64,000 bases of DNA from the NCBI RefSeq assembly GCF_003308995.1, contig NZ_QFFJ01000001.1, positions 992,001 to 1,056,000 on the forward strand. Reading direction: 5' to 3'. The stretch comes from Chitinophaga flava (lineage in GTDB: Bacteria; Bacteroidota; Bacteroidia; Chitinophagales; Chitinophagaceae). This document shows, one piece after another, positions 51,793 to 60,246 of this stretch (within the stretch, counting starts at the first letter, position 1; each line of letters starts with the position of its first letter). The notes beneath the pieces were generated by a model. That model made no database searches, was not told the DNA's origin, and saw nothing but the letters and a program-made list of their open reading frames with translations. The position numbers were made by a program, and so were the translations under genes.

Positions 51793-54066
51793 ATGAAGAA
51801 GCTACTATTTGGACTACTATTGGTAGTCGCCACGGAAACGCACGCACAGCAAAATGCCAAAATGAATGCCTATGTCAACAATCTGATGGGCAAAATGACA
51901 CTGGAAGAAAAAATCGGTCAGCTTAACCTGGTAGTACCCGGCGGAGGTACCGTCACCGGCTCGGTAATGAGCCAGGGCGTAGATGACAATATCCGCAAAG
52001 GCAATGTAGGCGGCCTTTTCGGCATCACCGGCCCCGACAGGATCCGCAAAATACAGGACATCGCCGTTAAAAACTCCCGGTTGCATATCCCCCTCATCTT
52101 CGGGCTGGATATCATTCACGGCCACAAAACCATCTTCCCTATTCCACTGGGCCTCTCCGCCTCCTGGGATATGGACCTCATAGAACGCAGTGCCCGCATC
52201 GCCGCCGCTGAAGGTACCGCCGACGGCTTATCCTGGGCCTATTCCCCTATGGTAGACATCTGCCGTGACCCCAGATGGGGCCGCATCGCAGAAGGCTCCG
52301 GTGAAGATCCCTACCTCGGCTCCCGCATCGCAGAAGCCATGGTAAAAGGTTATCAGGGTAAAGACTACAGCAAGGGCAATACCCTCATGGCCTGCGTAAA
52401 ACACTTCGCCCTCTATGGCGGCGCTGAAGGTGGCCGCGACTACAACTCCGTAGACATGAGCCGCATTAAAATGTTCCAATACTACCTGCCTCCATATAAA
52501 GCCGCCATCGACGCCGGCGTGGGCAGCATCATGACATCCTTCAACGATGTTGATGCCGTTCCTGCCACTGGCAACAAATGGCTGCTCACCGACCTGCTAC
52601 GCAAACAATGGGGCTTTAAAGGACTCGTTGTAAGTGACTACACCGCCGTCAATGAAATGATCGCTCACGGTATGGGTGATCTGCAGACCGTATCTGCTCT
52701 CGCCCTCAAAGCCGGTCTGGATATGGATATGGTAGGCGAAGGTTTTCTCACTACCCTGAAAAAATCATTACAGGAAGGTAAAGTAACACTTCAGGATATC
52801 AACAATGCCTGCCGCCGCGTACTGGAAACAAAATACAAAATGGGCCTCTTCGAGGATCCTTACCGTTATATCAAGGAAGAACGTGCTGCCAACGAAATCC
52901 TGACACCAGCCAACAGGGCTGCTGCCCGCGAAATAGCGGCCCGCTCCTTCGTGCTGCTGAAAAATGACCGCCAGACACTGCCGCTGGCTAAAAAAGGAAC
53001 CATCGCACTCGTAGGCCCCCTTGCCGACAGCAAAAACAATATGCTGGGTACCTGGGCTGTATCAGGTGATCTGCAACAGGCCATTACTGTCAGAGAAGGT
53101 ATTAAAAACGTAGCCGGCAACAACGTTCAGGTGATCTACGCCAAAGGCGCCAACCTCACCAACGACACTACCCTCGCTAAAAATGTGAATGTATTTGGTC
53201 CGCGTGCTGAAATAGACAGCCGCACGCCGGAAGCCATGCTGCAGGAAGCACTCGACGCTGCCGGCAAAGCCGATGTAGTGGTAGCCGTTCTCGGCGAAGC
53301 CTCCGAAATGAGTGGTGAGAGCGCCAGCCGTAGTGATCTTAACATCCCTGAAAGTCAGCAGCTGCTGCTGAAAGCACTGGTAAAAACAGGTAAACCGGTA
53401 GTGCTGGTACTGATGAATGGTCGTCCGCTCACCCTTACCTGGGAAGATGCCCACGTCACTTCCATTCTCGACACCTGGTTTGCAGGCACAGAAGCCGGTA
53501 ACGCCATCGCTGATGCGCTCTTCGGACATTACAACCCTGCCGGTAAAATCACCGCCAGCTTCCCCCGTAATGTAGGACAGATACCGGTTTTCTATAACCA
53601 TAAAAATACCGGCCGTCCGCTGGAAGGCTCCTCCTTCCAGAAATTCAAATCCGACTACCTCGATGTTCCCAATACACCACTGTATCCTTTCGGCTATGGC
53701 CTCAGCTATACTACTTTCTCTTACAGTGATGTAACAGTAAGCAAACAAAACCCTGCCGGCAATGAAACCATCACCGCCAGTGTAACTGTTACCAATACAG
53801 GCAAATACGCCGGCGAGGAAGTAGTACAGCTCTACCTCACCGACCCGGTAGCCTCCGTAACACGCTCTGTACAGGACCTGATCGGCTTCCGCAAAATATC
53901 TCTGCAGCCTGGCGAAAGCAAAACAGTATCCTTCAACATCTCCCCGGAAAACCTGAAGTTCTATAACAGCAATCTGCAGTATGTATGGGAACCCGGTGAA
54001 TTTATCATCCGCATCGGTACCAGCTCCGCAGATACAAAGTCTGCAAAGATCTCCTGGAAACTGTAA
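51793..54066 (+). CDS. bglX: GH3 beta-glucosidase, BglX-like
   Basis: A 757-residue periplasmic glycoside hydrolase releasing beta-linked glucose (or xylose) from oligosaccharides. Signal peptide MKKLLFGLLLVVATETHAQ; GH3 N-domain with LIFGLDIIHGHKTIFPIPLG, KHFALYGGAEGGRDYN and the nucleophile motif GLVVSDYTAV (Asp282); GH3 C-domain with LLKNDRQTLPLAKKGTIALV and ASEMSGESASRSDLNIPESQ; C-terminal fibronectin-like domain with PLYPFGYGLSYTTF. Length and order match E. coli BglX. The frame is open upstream to 51676 but the signal peptide starts at 51793. A strong terminator follows. Confidence 0.94.
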   Translation: MKKLLFGLLLVVATETHAQQNAKMNAYVNNLMGKMTLEEKIGQLNLVVPGGGTVTGSVMSQGVDDNIRKGNVGGLFGITGPDRIRKIQDIAVKNSRLHIPLIFGLDIIHGHKTIFPIPLGLSASWDMDLIERSARIAAAEGTADGLSWAYSPMVDICRDPRWGRIAEGSGEDPYLGSRIAEAMVKGYQGKDYSKGNTLMACVKHFALYGGAEGGRDYNSVDMSRIKMFQYYLPPYKAAIDAGVGSIMTSFNDVDAVPATGNKWLLTDLLRKQWGFKGLVVSDYTAVNEMIAHGMGDLQTVSALALKAGLDMDMVGEGFLTTLKKSLQEGKVTLQDINNACRRVLETKYKMGLFEDPYRYIKEERAANEILTPANRAAAREIAARSFVLLKNDRQTLPLAKKGTIALVGPLADSKNNMLGTWAVSGDLQQAITVREGIKNVAGNNVQVIYAKGANLTNDTTLAKNVNVFGPRAEIDSRTPEAMLQEALDAAGKADVVVAVLGEASEMSGESASRSDLNIPESQQLLLKALVKTGKPVVLVLMNGRPLTLTWEDAHVTSILDTWFAGTEAGNAIADALFGHYNPAGKITASFPRNVGQIPVFYNHKNTGRPLEGSSFQKFKSDYLDVPNTPLYPFGYGLSYTTFSYSDVTVSKQNPAGNETITASVTVTNTGKYAGEEVVQLYLTDPVASVTRSVQDLIGFRKISLQPGESKTVSFNISPENLKFYNSNLQYVWEPGEFIIRIGTSSADTKSAKISWKL

Positions 54067-54107
54067 TTCATTTGATGCTGATAAGTGGAGACAGATTAAC
54101 CTGATAT

Positions 54108-54149
54108 AAAACAGAACAGCCACCGGTGATACGGTGGCTGTTCTGTTTT
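54108..54149. terminator. Terminator of the bglX unit
   Basis: An 18-bp perfect stem (starting AAAACAGAACAGCC) with a 6-base loop, ending in TTTT; the outer A/T-runs allow it to act in both directions. Between bglX and the convergent SDR gene. Confidence 0.88.
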
Positions 54150-54205
54150 GTTTATATATTATTCTCCGCTCATCAGGAGCATCGGTGGCATCATACTAAT
54201 CACCG

Positions 54206-54970
54206 TTATAGGTTGGCACCACCCGATACCTCTATCCGCTGTCCATTAATCCACCGGGCCTCTTCTGTACACAGGAAAGCCACTACACCGCCGATATCAT
54301 CCGGCAGGCCGGCACGGCCCAATGCAGTAGCGTCTGCCACCATTTTATTCACAGCAGGGTTATCGCGGACAATAGCGCCGCCGAAGTCTGTTTCTATGGC
54401 GCCGGGAGCTACAATATTGACGGCAATACCTCTGGTACCCAGCTCTTTGGCCATATAACGGGTGAGCGTTTCCACCCCGCCTTTCATGGCAGCATAAGCG
54501 GAGTAGCCAGGCGTGGTAAAACGTGCCAGCCCCGAAGAGAGGTTGATGATACGACCACCATCATTGAGCAGCGGTAAGGCCTGTTGTGTCAGGAAATACA
54601 CACCTTTAAAGTGTATGTTCATCAACTCATCGAAATCTTCTTCCGTAATTTCTGTAAATGGTTTATGAATACCAATCCCGGCGTTGTTGATCAGAAAGTC
54701 GAAGTGCTCTGCGTGAAAAGTATTCTTCAGTGCGGTTTTCAGGTGTTTAAAAAAAGCCGGAAAACTTTTCACGTCCCCTGTATTTAACTGCAGCGCGACT
54801 GCTTTGGCGCCTTCCTTTTCTATTTCAGCCACCACATGCTGTGCTTCTTCTTTTCTGCTGTGGTAAGTGATCACCACATCGATGCCTTTTCTGGCAATAT
54901 TGATGGCCATATTTTTCCCCAGGCCGCGGCTGCCGCCGGTTACCAGTGCTATTTTTTTATTTGCTGTCAT
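54206..54970 (-). CDS. Short-chain dehydrogenase/reductase
   Basis: A 254-residue cytosolic NAD(P)H-dependent classical SDR. TGGSRGLGKNMA is the nucleotide motif; INNAGIG, the Ser in INLSSGLARF and YSAYAAMKGG (Tyr-x-x-x-Lys) form the catalytic tetrad; VAPGAIETDF and GQRIEVSGGANL end the fold. Similar to FabG-like oxidoreductases of unknown substrate. Divergent from an AraC regulator with exact promoter boxes on both sides, so the regulator may control it. Convergent with bglX behind a shared terminator. Confidence 0.9.
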   Translation of the reverse strand: MTANKKIALVTGGSRGLGKNMAINIARKGIDVVITYHSRKEEAQHVVAEIEKEGAKAVALQLNTGDVKSFPAFFKHLKTALKNTFHAEHFDFLINNAGIGIHKPFTEITEEDFDELMNIHFKGVYFLTQQALPLLNDGGRIINLSSGLARFTTPGYSAYAAMKGGVETLTRYMAKELGTRGIAVNIVAPGAIETDFGGAIVRDNPAVNKMVADATALGRAGLPDDIGGVVAFLCTEEARWINGQRIEVSGGANL

Positions 54971-55001
54971 ATTCGTTTACTTTGAATTGTTTATCACGAT
55001 A

Positions 55002-55009
55002 CAAAGGTA
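55002..55009 (-). promoter_or_regulatory. Putative -7 box of the SDR gene
   Basis: Minus-strand TACCTTTG, 31 bases upstream of the SDR ATG. The plus-strand box at 55092-55099 is identical. Confidence 0.55.
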
Positions 55010-55091
55010 CCTCTGCTGCTGATCTGCCTGTTTGTATGCATCAATCCATTATTTGCAAAATTCAAATAAAACCGGGGTGGGTTGCTTTTTG

Positions 55092-55099
55092 TACCTTTG
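55092..55099 (+). promoter_or_regulatory. Putative -7 box of the AraC gene
   Basis: TACCTTTG, 21 bases upstream of the ATG at 55121. Identical to the divergent SDR box; the centres lie 90 bp apart, leaving room for an operator between. Confidence 0.55.
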
Positions 55100-55120
55100 A
55101 ATATCGCAAACATACTGACT

Positions 55121-56020
55121 ATGGACATTACTTCTCTGGAAGCGTTTTATAAAGAAACCGCTTCCCTGATACCAGAAGGTATCCATAAGGAGATCGGCCA
55201 TTTTAATATTTTTAAGACCGATGAGCTCAAAGCGGATCAAAGCAAAATGCCCTACAACAGGCGTGCTTACTATAAGATCAGCATTATCACGGGCAAAAAC
55301 CGGGCAGAATATGCTGACAAGGTCATTGATATCGAAAAAAACGCTTTGTTGTTTGCCACGCCCAGAATACCCTACAACTGGGTACCGCTGGAAGATCAGC
55401 AGGGCGGATATTTCTGCATTTTTACCGATGAGTTTCTCACCAAAAATAAAAGCGGGGTAATATTGGAAGAACTTCCCATCTTCCGGCCCGGCGGGTATCC
55501 TGTTTTTCAGGTATCGGATGAAGAAGCAGAAGAGATCACCAGCATTTTTAAGAAGATGTACAAAGAGTTATCTGCCGACTATGTATATAAATACGATCTG
55601 CTGCGCAACTATGTACTTGAACTGATACATTACGGACAAAAGCTGCAACCGGCTACCGCGTTATATCCCACCCATACAGCCTCCGCAAGGATATCTTCCC
55701 TGTTCATCGAATTACTGGAAAGGCAGTTCCCCATAGAATCATCTCAGCAGACAATAGCGCTCCGCACCGCCAAGGATTTCGCCGGCCGCCTGGCAGTACA
55801 CGTCAATCATCTCAATAAAGTACTAAAGGAACACACCGGCAAAACAACCACTGAATTGATCAGCAACCGGATACTACAAGAAGCCAAAATCCTCCTGAAA
55901 CAAACAGATTGGAGCATTTCTGAAATAGCCTACAGCCTTGGCTTTGAAGAGCTGGCCCATTTCTCCAACTTCTTCCGGAAACAGACCACGGTAGCTCCTA
56001 ACTCCTTCCGGGACCGCTGA
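55121..56020 (+). CDS. AraC-family transcriptional regulator
   Basis: A 299-residue regulator with an N-terminal cupin-like domain (HKEIGHFNIFKTDELKADQS, AYYKISIITGKNRAEYADKV, PYNWVPLEDQQGGYFCIF) and a C-terminal HTH_18 domain: LAVHVNHLNKVLKEHTGKTT, ISNRILQEAKILLKQTDWSI and SEIAYSLGFEELAHFSNFFR followed by APNSFR. This type is common in Bacteroidota beside oxidoreductase genes, as here next to an SDR. ATG 55121 was preferred to an upstream in-frame start at 55082, which lies before the promoter box. Confidence 0.88.
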   Translation: MDITSLEAFYKETASLIPEGIHKEIGHFNIFKTDELKADQSKMPYNRRAYYKISIITGKNRAEYADKVIDIEKNALLFATPRIPYNWVPLEDQQGGYFCIFTDEFLTKNKSGVILEELPIFRPGGYPVFQVSDEEAEEITSIFKKMYKELSADYVYKYDLLRNYVLELIHYGQKLQPATALYPTHTASARISSLFIELLERQFPIESSQQTIALRTAKDFAGRLAVHVNHLNKVLKEHTGKTTTELISNRILQEAKILLKQTDWSISEIAYSLGFEELAHFSNFFRKQTTVAPNSFRDR

Positions 56021-56120
56021 TACATACTGATTCCTGATACTCCTGATAAGCGAAGATTATCGTCATACCCCATACCTCAAATACCCCGTCTATTCATTCA
56101 CACATAAACAAAATCTATCT

Positions 56121-57602
56121 ATGAAAGAAAACACATCAAAAACACCTATGCCCCGGCTACAATCGGCTATAAGGTATCTTTCCATGTTTATTTGTTTTTT
56201 CATCCTTAAAAGCGCTACTACCTGGGGGCAGGCCCCGTCATGGAAATGGGGTCCGAAAAACCCGGATGGCTCCTACGATATCTATTTTACCGGATCCGGT
56301 GGTTATAAAATCCGGAACATGGGATTTGGAACATCAAGCCCTATTGCCCCTATAACTTTTCCCTCAATACTAGGTAATAAGATTTCATTATGGAACTATG
56401 GCAAAACTCATTTTGGACTGGGAATCGGACCTGCATTGTTCCAGATATTTACGGATAGGATCGGAAGTGATTTCGCGTTCGGCTATGGTTCCAGCGACAA
56501 TTTCACTGAGACGGTACGAATAAGAGGGAATGGTAATATTGGTATTGGTATGAAAGACCCTGGCTTCCCACTTAATTTTGCCAGTACTGCAGGTGATAAA
56601 ATTTCTTTTTGGGGTAATTCCGGTGTCAGCTACGGCATCGGAGTTCAGTCTTTATTACTTCAGATACATACAGATATCCACACGAGTGACATCGCATTTG
56701 GTTATGGTTCCAGCAAGCATTTCAACGAAAACCTGCGTATTAAAGGGAATGGTAATGTGGGCATTGGTACTTCCAGTCCCACGGAGAGATTAACGATCGC
56801 AGGTGGCAGTACTCCGGGCTTACTCTTTACTTCCGGCCCCGGTTTCACCTATGGCATCATCAAATTCGGAACGATTGATCATTACATTAAAAGTGGCGTT
56901 GTTGGAGGAATGGAATTATACGATAACAGTTCGATAAGATTAATGGCAAGTAAAACTCTTTCGTTCAGCACGGATAACTTCCGGGATACTTCTCAATCTA
57001 AAGAACTGATGACGATTCTGAACAATGGTAATATCGGCATTGGCACTACAAAGCCAGGAGCCCCACTTAGTTTTGCCAGCTATGTGGGCGCCAAAATTTT
57101 ACTTTATGGTGATTCTGCCCTCAACTTTGGCCTGGGAATCCAAAATTATCTGCTACAGATATATACCAGTGGAAAAAATAGTGACATCGCGTTTGGCTAT
57201 GGTTCCAGTGCGGCATTCACTGAAACAATGCGCATAAAGGGGAATGGCAATGTTGGTATCGGGACCAAGGACCCCGGAGACTACAAACTGGCCGTAGAAG
57301 GTAAAATCGGCGCCCGTGAGGTAGAAGTTAAATCCGGCCCCTGGCCTGATTTTGTTTTTGATAAAAAATATACGTTAAGAACGCTGCAGGAGGTGGAAGA
57401 TTTTATCAGCACTAACAAACATCTCCCCGAAATACCTTCAGAAGAAACCGTAAAGAAAGAGGGCATTAATCTGGGCAATATGAATGCCCTGCTGCTACAA
57501 AAAATCGAAGAACTGACACTGTATGTTATTGATCAGGACAAACGTATTAAAGCAGTGGAGAAAGAGAATGCCATACTTAGAGAAAAAGTCAATCAACACT
57601 AA
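56121..57602 (+). CDS. Secreted fibre-like repeat protein with WPDxVF C-terminal domain
   Basis: A 493-residue exported protein. The leader (YLSMFICFFILKSATTWGQ) is followed by three copies of a 68-residue repeat at residues 80-147, 153-220 and 318-385, each with FASxxGxKI, GxGIQxxLLQI, SDIAFGYGSS and RIKGNGNVGIGT. The C-terminus (WPDFVFDKKYTLRTLQEVED, NKHLPEIPSEETVKKEGINL, LLQKIEELTLYVI) is the same domain as in the protein at 27557-28279 and ends in a coiled coil. It resembles trimeric fibres. A secreted metzincin gene follows after 10 bases, suggesting joint function. Confidence 0.75.
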   Translation: MKENTSKTPMPRLQSAIRYLSMFICFFILKSATTWGQAPSWKWGPKNPDGSYDIYFTGSGGYKIRNMGFGTSSPIAPITFPSILGNKISLWNYGKTHFGLGIGPALFQIFTDRIGSDFAFGYGSSDNFTETVRIRGNGNIGIGMKDPGFPLNFASTAGDKISFWGNSGVSYGIGVQSLLLQIHTDIHTSDIAFGYGSSKHFNENLRIKGNGNVGIGTSSPTERLTIAGGSTPGLLFTSGPGFTYGIIKFGTIDHYIKSGVVGGMELYDNSSIRLMASKTLSFSTDNFRDTSQSKELMTILNNGNIGIGTTKPGAPLSFASYVGAKILLYGDSALNFGLGIQNYLLQIYTSGKNSDIAFGYGSSAAFTETMRIKGNGNVGIGTKDPGDYKLAVEGKIGAREVEVKSGPWPDFVFDKKYTLRTLQEVEDFISTNKHLPEIPSEETVKKEGINLGNMNALLLQKIEELTLYVIDQDKRIKAVEKENAILREKVNQH

Positions 57603-57612
57603 ACCCAGCCCC

Positions 57613-58614
57613 ATGAAGCAGAAAATCATATTCTCTATTCTTTTATTATGGTTGGGAAAGAGTCATGCACAACAGCCCTGTGATACCAGCTATACGACTG
57701 ACACCAGAATATTGGTAGCTTATACGGATAAAGTGACAGACCCCAATCCGCTTAAATCAATGATACAGCCCAGCATAGATAACATGAACCTCGCTTATAA
57801 AAACAGTGGTATAAATCACAACGCACGACTGGTAAGGGCAGTACGGATTAATTACACTGAAACAAATGATCTGATGAAAAGTCTGTATGATTTCCGGGAA
57901 GGCGTAGTACACGGCACGGGGCCTTTCGGTCAGCTTAAAGATCTCCGCAGATGCTATCATGCCGATGTTTGTGTATTAATTACGAAGGATGGGAAACCTA
58001 CAGGTATAGGATGGGAAATAGGTGTGAACAGGGATAATGCTGTTTGCGCAATGACATCGTTTTTACTTGTTCCAAGATTCACCATGGCCCATGAAATCGG
58101 GCATTTGTATGGCTGCCGGCATGAAGTGGCATTGGATCCCAATAACTATCCTTTTCCCTATGGGCACGGTTATGTATTCACAAAATTGAAGGATAAGCAA
58201 GGTCATTACCTACATACTGTTATGGCTTATGGCTCCGTCGCAAACAATGGTGTTACGACCTATCCGATCCCATATTTTTCTACGCCTAACCTAACCTATA
58301 TGGGGCTGCCTTTAGGGACTGCAAGCAAAGAAGATAATGCCAGGGTGATAAATGAAAGATACAGTACACTAAAAGGACCCGTTCTCCGGGAGGCGATTAC
58401 TATTGATAAACCAGATCTCATCAAGAGGAACCAAACTGCAGAGATAATTGCCATTAAACAACTTAACCATATTGCTGGTGTGAGTTACACGATGGAAGCA
58501 AATTCCACCACGGTCTTTAACCTTCAGGTGACGTCAGATACTGACAGAATCATTCTTCGACCAGGTTTCCATGCGAAGGCTGGAAGTTATTTTAAGGCGC
58601 AGATTTGTAAATAA
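57613..58614 (+). CDS. Secreted metzincin zinc protease
   Basis: A 333-residue exported metalloprotease: leader MKQKIIFSILLLWLGKSHAQ, catalytic HEIGHLYGCRH at 160-170 (HExxHxxGxxH, with His160, Glu161, His164, His170) and the Met-turn in HTVMAYG (Met204). The architecture resembles M12B/adamalysin-like and related bacterial metzincins. The last 70 residues (IIAIKQLNHIAGVSY, TDRIILRPGFHAKAGSYFKA) look like the short C-terminal beta domain of Bacteroidota secreted proteins that ends in Cys plus one residue; here Cys332-Lys333. Probably exported to the surface. Operon partner of the fibre-like gene, which could be its substrate or scaffold. Confidence 0.83.
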   Translation: MKQKIIFSILLLWLGKSHAQQPCDTSYTTDTRILVAYTDKVTDPNPLKSMIQPSIDNMNLAYKNSGINHNARLVRAVRINYTETNDLMKSLYDFREGVVHGTGPFGQLKDLRRCYHADVCVLITKDGKPTGIGWEIGVNRDNAVCAMTSFLLVPRFTMAHEIGHLYGCRHEVALDPNNYPFPYGHGYVFTKLKDKQGHYLHTVMAYGSVANNGVTTYPIPYFSTPNLTYMGLPLGTASKEDNARVINERYSTLKGPVLREAITIDKPDLIKRNQTAEIIAIKQLNHIAGVSYTMEANSTTVFNLQVTSDTDRIILRPGFHAKAGSYFKAQICK

Positions 58615-58622
58615 TCTGAAAC

Positions 58623-58662
58623 GGGGCTGAGCCAAGCTTTCTTTTATGCTATGGTCAGCCCC
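58623..58662 (+). terminator. Weak hairpin after the metzincin gene
   Basis: GGGGCTGA pairs with TCAGCCCC across a 24-base loop, starting 8 bases past the stop. A T-rich run is lacking, so this is only a possible terminator. Confidence 0.35.
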
Positions 58663-58707
58663 TGCTTTATCTCCGCTCATCAGCAGTATCAGTAGTATCA
58701 GCATTCA

Positions 58708-60132
58708 TCAACGTTCCCAGGGGAAAGCCGGGCTCTCCACATGGGCTTCCGACATATAACCATTTATTTTCTTCACGATATCGGGATGTACAGCAGCGAT
58801 ATTATGCTGTTCCGCCGGATCTTTATCCAGGTCGTACAGCTCTATGGGTGCATGCGGATCTTTCGTCACCTCCTTGCGGATGCCTTTCCACTTACCCATA
58901 CGCACGGCCTGTGTACCGTTATCCTCGTGAAATTCCCAGTACAGATAAGGATGTTGTGTCTGTTTGCCTTTTCCGGTAAGGGAAGGAACGATAGACACCC
59001 CATCGGTGTAGGGAGGTTTGGGAGCTTTCGCTATTTCTGTGAAGGTGGGCATGAGGTCCCAGAAAGCACCGATGAAGTTACTGCGGCTGCCTGCTTTCAC
59101 TTTACCGGGCCATTTTACGATGAAGGGGGTTTTGATACCTCCTTCATAAAGGTCCCGTTTAAAACCGCGTAAACCGGCGGAGCTATTGAAGAATATCGGA
59201 TCGGCGCCACCTTCACGATGGGCACCGTTGTCGCTACTGAAGATAATGATGGTGTTCTGTGTGAGTCCCAGCTGGTCTAGTTTGTCGAGTATCTGGCCTA
59301 CATAGGCATCCAGACGGCTCACCATGGCGGCATAGGTAGCATGCGGTTTGGCTACGGAAGCATAACCGGGTACCAGGGCACCAGGACCGTAATCATTGCC
59401 TTGATAGGGCTTTTCTTCAAAAGCATTTTCATATTGTTTGTAATACTGATCGTCGGGGCCTTGCAGCTCAGCATGTGGCAGGATAGACGGCACAAACAGG
59501 AAAAAGGGTTTGTTTTTGTTGTTTTCTATGAAGGCCAGCGTTTGTTGCTGTATCAACTCAGGAGCATAGACTTTCTTTTGTGTGAGATCATTGCCTTCGA
59601 GATCGATTTTTGTATTATTGCTCCACAGGTGAGTGGGGTAATAACGATGCGACTGGCGCTGACAGTTATAACCATAAAAAACATCGAATCCTTTTTTATC
59701 AGGAGCGCCGCTGGTGCCTACCATGCCCAGTCCCCATTTACCGAAGGCGCCGGTAACATAACCTGCCTGCTGCAACATTTTAGCATAACTCTGTACCGTA
59801 TCTGCCAGCGGTTCCTGTCCTTCGGGTTTTATTTCCTTATTGCCACGCACATAGGTATGCCCTGTATGCTGGCCGGTGAGCAGGGAAGAACGGGAAGGTG
59901 CACAAACAGAGGTGCCTGCATAAAAACGGGTGAACAGCATCCCCTGCCGGGCAATACGGTCGATGTTAGGCGTCTTGATTTTTTGCTGGCCATAGACACC
60001 CAGATCACCATATCCCAGGTCATCTGCCAGGATGAATACGATGTTGGGCCGTTGCTGTGCCCGTAGAGACACAGCCGTCAGCAATAAAGCCGACAAGACC
60101 GGTAAGACAATTTTTTTCATCATCACGTTCAT
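58708..60132 (-). CDS. Secreted arylsulfatase-type sulfatase
   Basis: A 474-residue exported sulfatase (signal peptide KKIVLPVLSALLLTAVSLRA). The motif SVCAPSRSSLLTG gives Cys-x-Pro-Ser-Arg, where Cys is converted to formylglycine by a separate maturase not seen in this window. FILADDLGYGDLG supplies two metal-binding Asp; FGKWGLG (Lys) and FSSDNGAHREGG complete the site. Would release sulfate from a sugar or aryl ester. Start at ATG 60132 is the first of three close ATGs (also 60123 and 60120). A truncated SusD end lies 9 bases upstream, so this gene was probably once in a SusCD locus. Confidence 0.9.
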   Translation of the reverse strand: MNVMMKKIVLPVLSALLLTAVSLRAQQRPNIVFILADDLGYGDLGVYGQQKIKTPNIDRIARQGMLFTRFYAGTSVCAPSRSSLLTGQHTGHTYVRGNKEIKPEGQEPLADTVQSYAKMLQQAGYVTGAFGKWGLGMVGTSGAPDKKGFDVFYGYNCQRQSHRYYPTHLWSNNTKIDLEGNDLTQKKVYAPELIQQQTLAFIENNKNKPFFLFVPSILPHAELQGPDDQYYKQYENAFEEKPYQGNDYGPGALVPGYASVAKPHATYAAMVSRLDAYVGQILDKLDQLGLTQNTIIIFSSDNGAHREGGADPIFFNSSAGLRGFKRDLYEGGIKTPFIVKWPGKVKAGSRSNFIGAFWDLMPTFTEIAKAPKPPYTDGVSIVPSLTGKGKQTQHPYLYWEFHEDNGTQAVRMGKWKGIRKEVTKDPHAPIELYDLDKDPAEQHNIAAVHPDIVKKINGYMSEAHVESPAFPWER

Positions 60133-60141
60133 TTTTAATAA

Positions 60142-60246
60142 TTACTTCCATCCCGGATTCTGCACCAGGTTAGGGTTCAGCACTGTTTGATTGGTTGGAA
60201 TCGGATAAAGATAATAATAGTCCTGGTAAAGTTTAAAGGTGGGGGC
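60142..60246 (-). pseudogene. SusD C-terminal remnant
   Basis: Read on the minus strand, the codons give LYQDYYYLYPIPTNQ, then TVLNPNLVQNPGWK and a stop at 60142. This is the usual end of SusD proteins (YPIPxxE...NPNLxQNPGW). No start codon or the remaining ~450 residues are present: the preceding codon in the same frame is the stop of the histidine kinase gene at 60247. It is therefore a scar of a deleted SusD gene, left directly between a kinase gene and the sulfatase. The remnant has kept its reading frame, suggesting a recent event. Confidence 0.72.

Noticed and set aside
53062..54123. 353-codon open frame on the minus strand
   Set aside because: Antisense to bglX; composition (Tyr, Phe, Gly, Cys) is typical of a shadow frame.
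56358..57275. Regular repeats considered as a CRISPR-like or satellite array
   Set aside because: The repeats are in-frame protein repeats with diverged DNA, not short identical repeats with unique spacers, and no cas genes are present.
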